The notes under the pieces are model-generated. The model worked only from the letters and a program-made list of their open reading frames with translations. It was not told the origin of the DNA and searched no databases. DNA of 64,000 nucleotides from Alphaproteobacteria bacterium (GTDB lineage Bacteria > Pseudomonadota > Alphaproteobacteria > Micavibrionales > Micavibrionaceae). Of the stretch, positions 58,067 through 64,000 are shown in pieces (positions within the stretch are counted from its first letter, which is position 1; each line of letters opens with the position of its first letter). The stretch lies in NCBI GenBank assembly GCA_021775955.1, contig JAJFGU010000004.1, forward strand, positions 124,001 through 188,000. The letters are read 5' to 3'. The position numbers and the translations under genes were made by a program.

Positions 58067-58417
58067 ATGACAGAACAAAAGAAGAAGTTTTCTATCTCTC
58101 CGCCTGTATTGTTAGCAGCCCTTTTGGCTTTATTTGTTTTCTTAAACAACCCACGACTAAATAATGGCCTCTTTGGAAATAATGATTTTTATTTTTTCGA
58201 GATGTTTTTTGCTCTTCTCGTTTTCCTCTGTTTTCTGGGTTTGTTGGGAAGACTCGTATATGCAGTAGTGAGTATTGCTCTAAAGAAGAAAAAGAAAACC
58301 AATATAACTCCTAAACTATGTTTTGAGTTACTGGTTCTTTTTCTAAGCTTTTCTTTATTATTTGTGATTGATCACCCACCGGTCTATTTTTTAGACGCGC
58401 CAGGTTCCGTTGAATAA
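58067..58417 (+). CDS. Orphan membrane protein inserted between pdhA and pdhB
   Basis: 116 residues, very rich in Leu, Phe and Lys, with about three membrane helices (residues about 12-28, 40-66, 77-96) and basic loops (IALKKKKKTN). No family recognised. AT-rich, unlike pdhA and pdhB. GGAGG precedes the ATG, which starts one base after the pdhA stop, so it should be cotranscribed and well translated with the E1 subunits. Confidence 0.75.
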   Translation: MTEQKKKFSISPPVLLAALLALFVFLNNPRLNNGLFGNNDFYFFEMFFALLVFLCFLGLLGRLVYAVVSIALKKKKKTNITPKLCFELLVLFLSFSLLFVIDHPPVYFLDAPGSVE

Positions 58418-58429
58418 CAGGAGACGCAT

Positions 58430-59869
58430 TTGCCAACACCAATTCTCATGCCAGCTCTCTCCCCGACCATGACCGAAGGCAATCTGGCCAAATGGCATAA
58501 GGCTGAGGGCGATAAAGTCGAAGCGGGCGACGTCATTGCCGAGATCGAAACCGATAAGGCGACGATGGAAGTCGAGGCGGTCGATGAAGGCGTTCTTGGT
58601 AAAATCCTGATTGCTGAAGGCACCGAAGGCGTGGCGGTGAATACGCCGATTGCGATGCTTATTGAAGAAGGCGAAAGTGCCGATGATATTTCTCTTTCCC
58701 CCTCACCCTCGACGGCTGCGCCGTCTCTTCCCTCTCCCCAGGGAGAGGGTGGGCGAGCGATAGCGAGCTCGGGTGAGGGGATTGCAAGTCAACCTCAAGG
58801 CGCCCATATCGAAAACCGCGATATTCTTTATGCGCAGGGACAAATCATCGAGCCACCACCTTTTGACGAGGCGAGCTTTACCGACACGCAAACCCTCACC
58901 ATCCGCGAAGCGCTCCGCGATGCGATGGCCGAAGAAATGCGGCGGGAGAAAAATGTTTATCTCATGGGCGAAGAGGTCGCTGAGTATCAGGGCGCTTATA
59001 AAGTCTCGCAAGGGCTGCTTGATGAATTCGGTGCGGAGCGCGTCATTGACACGCCGATTACCGAGCACGGCTTTGCCGGCATTGCCGTTGGCTCGGCGAT
59101 GAACGGACTGCAGCCGATTGTCGAGTTTATGACCTGGAATTTTGGTATGCAGGCAATGGACCACATTATCAACTCCGCCGCCAAGACCCTGTATATGGCG
59201 GGTGGTCAATTGGGTTGCCCGATTGTCTTTCGTGGCCCCAATGGTGCGGCGTCGCGCGTTGGCGCGCAGCACTCACAATGCTACGCGTCATGGTATGCGC
59301 ATGTGCCGGGGCTGAAGGTTGTCTCGCCGTGGTCCGGTGCTGATGCCAAGGGGCTTTTGAAGGCCGCCATTCGCGACCCCAACCCGATTATCTTTTTGGA
59401 GAATGAGATGCTCTACGGCCAGAGCTTTGAAGTGCCGAGCAGTGATGAATTTGTGATCCCGTTGGGCCGTGCAAAGATCGAGCGCACCGGAGCTGACGTT
59501 ACCATCGTGGCCTATTCGATAATGGTTGCCAAAGCATTGGAGGCGGCGCAGGAACTGGCAGAGCAGGGCATTGACGCCGAAGTGATTAATTTGCGCACCA
59601 TTCGCCCGCTGGATCGCCATACCATTTTAGAGAGCGTCAAGAAAACGGGCCGGATTGTCACAGCCGAAGAAAGCTGGCCGTTCGCCGGAATTGGTTCGGA
59701 AATTGCGGCGCTGTGCGGTGAACATGCGTTTGATTATCTCGATGCACCCGTGACCCGGGTTTGCAGCGCCGATGTACCGTTGCCCTATGCAGGCAATATC
59801 GAAGCGCTGGCTCTGCCCCAGGCGTCTCATATCGTCGAAGCGGCAAGGAAGGTGTGTTATGCCGATTAA
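58430..59869 (+). CDS. pdhB: Pyruvate dehydrogenase E1 component, beta subunit with N-terminal lipoyl domain
   Basis: 479 residues. A lipoyl domain (about 1-88; lipoyl lysine 43 in [12 protein letters not shown]) is joined by a Ser/Pro/Gly-rich linker (about 88-130) to the E1-beta catalytic domain ([36 protein letters not shown]). Lipoylated E1-beta is typical of alphaproteobacteria. Linker residues about 90-117 are encoded by a palindromic repeat (58699-58780). TTG start with CAGGAG upstream. Overlaps pdhC by 11 bases. The first 250 bases closely resemble the start of pdhC. Confidence 0.96.
   Translation: MPTPILMPALSPTMTEGNLAKWHKAEGDKVEAGDVIAEIETDKATMEVEAVDEGVLGKILIAEGTEGVAVNTPIAMLIEEGESADDISLSPSPSTAAPSLPSPQGEGGRAIASSGEGIASQPQGAHIENRDILYAQGQIIEPPPFDEASFTDTQTLTIREALRDAMAEEMRREKNVYLMGEEVAEYQGAYKVSQGLLDEFGAERVIDTPITEHGFAGIAVGSAMNGLQPIVEFMTWNFGMQAMDHIINSAAKTLYMAGGQLGCPIVFRGPNGAASRVGAQHSQCYASWYAHVPGLKVVSPWSGADAKGLLKAAIRDPNPIIFLENEMLYGQSFEVPSSDEFVIPLGRAKIERTGADVTIVAYSIMVAKALEAAQELAEQGIDAEVINLRTIRPLDRHTILESVKKTGRIVTAEESWPFAGIGSEIAALCGEHAFDYLDAPVTRVCSADVPLPYAGNIEALALPQASHIVEAARKVCYAD
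58699..58780. repeat. Palindromic repeat in frame within pdhB
   Basis: Outer arms CCCCTCACCC (58699-58708) and GGGTGAGGGG (58771-58780). Inner pairs are GACGGC/GCCGTC (58711-58725) and CCCTCTCCC/GGGAGAGGG (58730-58749). It resembles a repeat type scattered in intergenic DNA of many proteobacteria, but here it is translated as a Ser/Pro/Gly-rich linker without breaking the frame. Confidence 0.85.
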
Positions 59870-61136
59870 CATTACCATGCCAGCGCTCTCGCCGACCATG
59901 ACCGAAGGCAATCTGGCCAAATGGCATAAGGCTGAGGGCGATAAGGTCGAAGCTGGCGACGTTATTGCAGAAATCGAAACCGACAAGGCGACCATGGAAG
60001 TCGAAGCTGTCGATGAGGGAGTTTTGGGTAAGATTCTGGTGGCCGAAGGCACGGAAGGCGTTGCCGTAAATGTGGTGATTGCTGTTTTGGTTGAGGAGGG
60101 TGAGAGCGCGGATGATATTTCTTCTGCTGTCATTTCGAACGAAGCGCCAGCGAAGAGAGAAATCTCACAGCCATCAGGAGATTCCTCGTCACAAGCTCCT
60201 CAGAATGACAGTATAAAAAAGCAACCAACACCGGTTTCACAAGCCCCGTCAGGAAGCAGGGTTTTTGTTTCACCGCTCGCGCGACGTCTCGCCGCGGAGA
60301 AGGGGATTGATTTAGCCGCTGTGAAAGGCTCGGGCCCGCATGGTCGCATCGTCAAAGCGGATATTGAAGGCGCGACACCAGGAGCAGCCCCAACTTCCGC
60401 TCCCACTGTGTCTGCTATTGATACCACAGCCGCCGTCGATGCGCTCAGCATGGCCTATACCGAAATACCCAATAACAACATCAAGAAAATTACCGCCGCA
60501 CGTCTTGTGGAATCCAAACAGACGGTCCCGCATTTTTACCTGACCATTGATTGTGAGATCGATAATCTTCTCCAGACCCGCAAGGAGGTCAATGACAAGG
60601 CCGCCGGCAAATACAAGCTCTCGGTCAATGATTTCATTATCAAGGCCTGCGCCATGGCGCTCAAAGCCTATCCGAACGCCAATGTCTCGTGGAGCGACAA
60701 AGCAATCCTACAATATGAAGCGGCTGATATTTCGGTGGCGGTGGCCACGCCCAACGGCCTGATCACGCCGATTGTCAGAAATGCCGATGACAAGGGGATG
60801 CGCGATATTTCTGAAGAGGTTAAAGAGCTGGCAGGCCGCGCCCGTGAAGGTAAATTAAAGCCCGAGGAATTTCAGGGCGGCACCTTCACAGTTTCCAATC
60901 TCGGCATGTTCGGCATTAAAGAATTCGCGGCGATCATCAACCCGCCGCAGGCCTGTATTCTGGCGGTCGGCGCAGGAATAGAAACGCCCGTGGTTCATAA
61001 TGGCGAGGTGAAAATCAAAACTGTGATGAGCTGCACACTTTCCGTCGATCACAGAGCGGTGGACGGCGCCACCGGTGCGGAGTATCTTCAGATATTGAAG
61101 GAATATATCGAAAACCCTGTCAACATGCTGGTCTAA
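59859..61136 (+). CDS. pdhC: Pyruvate dehydrogenase E2 component (dihydrolipoamide acetyltransferase)
   Basis: 425 residues: lipoyl domain (about 1-88, lysine 43), linker, a peripheral subunit-binding domain (about 130-165; [20 protein letters not shown] and [14 protein letters not shown]) and the acetyltransferase core (about 195-425) with the catalytic histidine and aspartate in [17 protein letters not shown]. The ATG at 59859 has AAGGAAGG upstream and matches the family start; an earlier in-frame start would overlap pdhB further. Linker residues about 90-118 come from a repeat (60127-60211). Confidence 0.96.
   Translation: MPINITMPALSPTMTEGNLAKWHKAEGDKVEAGDVIAEIETDKATMEVEAVDEGVLGKILVAEGTEGVAVNVVIAVLVEEGESADDISSAVISNEAPAKREISQPSGDSSSQAPQNDSIKKQPTPVSQAPSGSRVFVSPLARRLAAEKGIDLAAVKGSGPHGRIVKADIEGATPGAAPTSAPTVSAIDTTAAVDALSMAYTEIPNNNIKKITAARLVESKQTVPHFYLTIDCEIDNLLQTRKEVNDKAAGKYKLSVNDFIIKACAMALKAYPNANVSWSDKAILQYEAADISVAVATPNGLITPIVRNADDKGMRDISEEVKELAGRAREGKLKPEEFQGGTFTVSNLGMFGIKEFAAIINPPQACILAVGAGIETPVVHNGEVKIKTVMSCTLSVDHRAVDGATGAEYLQILKEYIENPVNMLV
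60127..60211. repeat. Twin-hairpin repeat, copy 8, in frame within pdhC
   Basis: Ends CTGTCATT (60127-60134) and AATGACAG (60204-60211); inner pair AATCTC/GAGATT (60161-60166 with 60178-60183). Same GTCAT...ATGAC plan as the intergenic copies, with a different stem sequence (TCGAACGAAGCG, CTCCTCAGA). It is translated as linker residues about 90-118 of the E2 protein. Confidence 0.8.
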
Positions 61137-61159
61137 ACCCGCCAAAGGAGAATGAAAAA

Positions 61160-61699
61160 ATGATGAACAGATATCCAATTGTCGGCGTGATGGGCTCTCA
61201 TGAAAATGATTGGGAGGAATATGCGGATCCGGTTGGTGATTTGCTGGCACGGCGCGGCTTTAACCTTTTGACCGGTGCCGGGGCTGGGGTCATGACGGTC
61301 GTTGCCCGTTCTTTTACCATGGTTGAAGATCGCAAAGGCGTTTCCATCGGTATTTTGCCTGCCGTTGATTATAAGGGCCAAAAACTTGATAAAGAGGAAT
61401 ACCCCAACCCTTATATTGAAATTCCTATGATTACGCCGCTCAGCACCAAGGCGCAAAGCGATGCCATGCCGTTCAGTCGGAATCTGGTCAATGTCATGAC
61501 CAGCAAGGCACTCATTGTTCTGCCCGGATCACATGGAACCAAAACCGAGGTGTCATTAGGGCTGCATTACGATAAACCAATTATATTGTTTGGCCCGGAT
61601 GATGCGTTTGATAAATTCCCGGAAGACCCTCTGCGCGCGAGCGATATCTCCCATGTTTCACAATTCCTTGATGATGTTTTTGGTGAAGAGCAAAAATGA
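61160..61699 (+). CDS. SLOG/LOG-type Rossmann protein (TIGR00725-like)
   Basis: 179 residues of the nucleotide-binding fold shared with 'lysine decarboxylase'/LOG and DprA-like proteins: VGVMGSHENDWEEYADPVGD, LLTGAGAGVMTVVARSF and ALIVLPGSHGTKTEVSLGLH, the last being the PGGxGTxxE-type motif in which GSHGT replaces GGxGT. Function unknown; a nucleoside-phosphate or nucleotide ligand is likely. AAAGGAG precedes the start. It sits between pdhC and lpd and overlaps lpd by 4 bases. Confidence 0.8.
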   Translation: MMNRYPIVGVMGSHENDWEEYADPVGDLLARRGFNLLTGAGAGVMTVVARSFTMVEDRKGVSIGILPAVDYKGQKLDKEEYPNPYIEIPMITPLSTKAQSDAMPFSRNLVNVMTSKALIVLPGSHGTKTEVSLGLHYDKPIILFGPDDAFDKFPEDPLRASDISHVSQFLDDVFGEEQK

Positions 61700-63081
61700 G
61701 TGCTAAAACTTTCGACCTCATTGTGATTGGCGGCGGGCCCGGCGGTTATGTCGCTGCGATCCGGGCCAGCCAGCTCGGCATGAGTGTTGCGCTGGTCGAA
61801 GGTCAGCATCTGGGCGGTATCTGCCTGAACTGGGGATGCATCCCAACCAAGGCGCTTTTACGGTGCAGCGAGATCCATCATTTGCTTCATAACCTCGATG
61901 AATTTGGCTTTTCTGCCAAAGAGATAAAGTTTGATTTTAAGAAAATAGTTGAACGATCCAGAGGCGTCGCAAAACAGCTCTCAGGCGGTATCGGCCATTT
62001 GATGAAGAAGAATAAGGTCACAGTAATTGACGGCTTCGCCAAGCTGGAGGGCAAAGGCAAAATCTCTGTCGGCAAGGACATCTACAGCGCCAAAAATATC
62101 ATCATAGCCACCGGCGCACGGGCGCGGGAGCTGCCGGGGCTGGAGCCGGACGGCAAGTTGGTCTGGACGTATAAAGAAGCTATGGTGCCTTCCAGCATGC
62201 CGAAGTCCCTGTTGGTGGTCGGCTCGGGCGCGATCGGCATTGAATTCGCCAGCTTTTACCGCCTGATGGGGGCGGAGGTGACTGTGGTTGAGGTGATGGA
62301 CCGCATTCTGCCTGTGGAGGACGAAGAAATCTCCAAGCTCGCCCATAAGCAATTCGAAAAACAGGGCATGAAGATTATTACAGGCGCGCAGGTGACCAAG
62401 CTCGACAAAGGCAAAGCATCCGTCAAAGTCACCGTTGAAAAAGCAGGAAAGAAAGAACAGATCACCGTCGATAACGTGATTATGGCCGTGGGTATTGTCG
62501 GCAACACCGAAAATATTGGGCTGGAGAAGACCAAGGTTAAAGTCGATCGCGGCCACATTGTCACCGATCAATGGCTGGCGACGGGAGAGCCCGGCGTTTA
62601 CGCCATCGGTGATGTCACCGGTCCGCCATGGCTGGCGCATAAGGCCAGTCATGAAGGCATGATTTGCGTGGAAAAAATCGCGGGTCAAAAAGATGTGCAT
62701 CCGATGAACAAATTGAATATTCCGGGCTGCACTTATTGCACGCCGCAAATCGCCTCTGTTGGCCTCACGGAAAAAGCGGCCATCGAGGCCGGTCACAAGG
62801 TCAAAGTCGGGCGTTTTCCCTTCATGGGTAATGGTAAGGCGATTGCGATGGGTGAGGCCGAAGGGTTGGTCAAAACCGTGTTCGATGAAAAAACCGGAGA
62901 GCTCCTGGGGGCCCATATGATCGGCGCCGAAGTCACCGAGCTGATCCAGGGCTATGTTGTGGCAAAAACGTTGGAAACCACAGAGGCCGAGCTGATGCAC
63001 ACTATCTTCCCACACCCCACATTATCTGAGATGATGCATGAAAGCGTGCTTGACGCTTATGGCAAAGTCATTCATTTTTAA
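61696..63081 (+). CDS. lpd: Dihydrolipoamide dehydrogenase (E3)
   Basis: FAD enzyme that reoxidises the lipoyl groups of E2. 461 residues. VIGGGPGGYVAAIRASQLG binds FAD; the redox disulfide is in GGICLNWGCIPTKALL near residues 36-51; LVVGSGAIGIEFASFYRLMG binds NAD; the active-site HPTLSE is near residue 440. Coupled by ATGA to the SLOG gene and probably part of the pdh operon. Confidence 0.97.
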   Translation: MSAKTFDLIVIGGGPGGYVAAIRASQLGMSVALVEGQHLGGICLNWGCIPTKALLRCSEIHHLLHNLDEFGFSAKEIKFDFKKIVERSRGVAKQLSGGIGHLMKKNKVTVIDGFAKLEGKGKISVGKDIYSAKNIIIATGARARELPGLEPDGKLVWTYKEAMVPSSMPKSLLVVGSGAIGIEFASFYRLMGAEVTVVEVMDRILPVEDEEISKLAHKQFEKQGMKIITGAQVTKLDKGKASVKVTVEKAGKKEQITVDNVIMAVGIVGNTENIGLEKTKVKVDRGHIVTDQWLATGEPGVYAIGDVTGPPWLAHKASHEGMICVEKIAGQKDVHPMNKLNIPGCTYCTPQIASVGLTEKAAIEAGHKVKVGRFPFMGNGKAIAMGEAEGLVKTVFDEKTGELLGAHMIGAEVTELIQGYVVAKTLETTEAELMHTIFPHPTLSEMMHESVLDAYGKVIHF

Positions 63082-63107
63082 ACGACAATATTTAAGGAGA
63101 GTAAATT

Positions 63108-63401
63108 ATGGACTTAACGATTAAAAAAATGCCCCGGAACTGGGATGTTAAACACATTCGTGATGTTGCAAAAAGTGCAGGCTATACACATCTTGCGTCC
63201 GTGCATGTCCCGCATCTTGTGGCTAAAAGAGACAGGCCAGGCGTACAGGACTTAGGCTTTACAGGCTATTTTGGAATTAAGGCTGAAGATGGAGCCGGTG
63301 CAAAAACAGAGGGTATGCATTCTCAAATTAGCCATGTAGCGAGACACCAGTGTGGGGGCGGCAGTGTGCATATAAAAGGAATAATCCATCTTTTGAGCTA
63401 A
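63108..63401 (+). CDS. Orphan protein, 97 residues
   Basis: No family recognised. Small and basic, with six His and a Gly-rich C-terminal part (HQCGGGSVHIKGIIHLL); no signal peptide. AAGGAGAG lies about 7 bases before the ATG at 63108. AT-rich relative to lpd and lipA, between which it is placed, and only 10 bases from the lipA start, so it is probably cotranscribed with it. Confidence 0.7.
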   Translation: MDLTIKKMPRNWDVKHIRDVAKSAGYTHLASVHVPHLVAKRDRPGVQDLGFTGYFGIKAEDGAGAKTEGMHSQISHVARHQCGGGSVHIKGIIHLLS

Positions 63402-63411
63402 ATAGACAATC

Positions 63412-64000
63412 ATGACTTACGACCCAAAACTCCTTGATAAAGCCAAGCGTCACCCGGAAAAGCAAAAAAATCCGGATCGTCCTGCTGGCCGCAAGCCGGA
63501 CTGGATCCGTGTGAAAGCGCCGCAGGGCAAAACCTATCAGGAAACCCGTGATATTGTCCGCAAACACAAGCTCACCACGGTGTGTGAGGAGGCGGGTTGT
63601 CCCAATATCGGTGAATGCTGGCAGCAAAAACACGCCACCTTCATGATTATGGGGGAGGTCTGCACCCGTGCCTGCGCGTTTTGCAATGTTGCCACCGGAA
63701 AGCCCAATGCGCTCGACAAGCTTGAGCCTTTAAGAGTGGGCGTTGCGGTGCTGCAAATGGGTCTCAAACATGTGGTAGTAACCTCTGTTGATCGCGATGA
63801 TCTGGACGATTCCGGTGCCGATCATTTCGTCAAGACTATCCAGGCCATTCGTATGAAAAGCCCAGCCACCAGCGTTGAAATTCTGCCCGGCGACTTCAGA
63901 GGCGATATGGCGGCAATTGATAGCGTCATTCACGCGCGGCCCGACGTGTTCAATCACAACCTCGAGACGGTGCCGCGGCTTTATCCGACCATCCGCCCTG
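63412..64000 (+). CDS. lipA: Lipoyl synthase (3' end cut off by the window)
   Basis: Radical SAM enzyme inserting sulfur into the octanoyl groups of lipoyl domains, including those of PdhB and PdhC. The first 196 residues are visible. The auxiliary-cluster cysteines are in [20 protein letters not shown] near residues 57-76, the radical SAM CX3CX2C motif in [18 protein letters not shown] near residues 81-98, and [16 protein letters not shown] follows. No stop before the window ends. AAAGGAA lies far upstream (over 20 bases), so the start at 63412 rests on family alignment. Confidence 0.95.
   Translation, partial: MTYDPKLLDKAKRHPEKQKNPDRPAGRKPDWIRVKAPQGKTYQETRDIVRKHKLTTVCEEAGCPNIGECWQQKHATFMIMGEVCTRACAFCNVATGKPNALDKLEPLRVGVAVLQMGLKHVVVTSVDRDDLDDSGADHFVKTIQAIRMKSPATSVEILPGDFRGDMAAIDSVIHARPDVFNHNLETVPRLYPTIRP

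Noticed and set aside
61981-63015. 344-codon open frame antisense to lpd
   Set aside because: Shadow of lpd; its His/Leu/Asp-rich content mirrors lpd codons and it has no ribosome-binding site.

Overview
The window is a gene-dense stretch of an alphaproteobacterial chromosome. Nearly all large genes are core housekeeping genes in an order typical of that class: nuoLMN-birA-coaX-rnj-DUF1467-proS-lolC-lolD-dnaE, rpsB-tsf-pyrH-frr-uppS-cdsA-dxr-rseP-bamA-skp-lpxD-fabZ-lpxA-lpxI-lpxB, gltA/gltX/comEC/lexA/trpCDG/trpE/ppiD, tpiA-secG-pyrG-kdsA-eno-ftsB-like, and pdhA-pdhB-pdhC-lpd-lipA. Class markers are LpxI instead of LpxH, an E1-beta subunit carrying its own lipoyl domain, a GTTC-N7-GTTC LexA box, a paired GANTC palindrome and a DUF1467 gene. 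The genus cannot be fixed from the sequence; a Rhodospirillales- or Micavibrio-like lineage is a guess. No rRNA, tRNA, CRISPR array, prophage or classical IS element was seen. No gene-free gap exceeds 300 bases; the longest is 8293-8539.

Layout. 1-8300: end of complex I, biotin ligase, pantothenate kinase and RNase J. 8540-9663: three small orphan genes on the minus strand. 9736-18753: DUF1467 and secreted proteins, an archaeal/eukaryotic-type prolyl-tRNA synthetase, the Lol lipoprotein exporter and DNA polymerase III alpha. 18800-26732: a small orphan pair, then the translation, UMP kinase, isoprenoid, phospholipid and RseP operon. 26807-34829: a ParE-type toxin-antitoxin pair, BamA, Skp and lipid A synthesis. 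34830-47743: mostly minus strand, with gltA, gltX, lexA, the trp genes and PpiD. 47823-56859: tpiA, secG, pyrG, a PIN toxin-antitoxin pair, kdsA, eno, a membrane methyltransferase/YqgE fusion and an FtsB-like protein. 57040-64000: pyruvate dehydrogenase complex and lipoate synthase, with orphan genes between the subunits.

The main non-routine content is a family of short twin-hairpin repeats (GTCAT...ATGAC ends, inward-facing hairpins) at eight places. In one copy (14015-14475) the spacer is replaced by a GIY-YIG nuclease gene, which looks like an autonomous unit comparable in layout to REP/RAYT systems. One copy of this family and one unrelated palindrome sit in frame at the same residue (about 90) of the interdomain linkers of PdhC and PdhB. 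Other points of interest are two large palindromes about 30 bases upstream of proS and lexA, a possible S2 leader RNA, an MddA-YqgE fusion, and about ten small orphan genes, many AT-rich, lodged between core genes.
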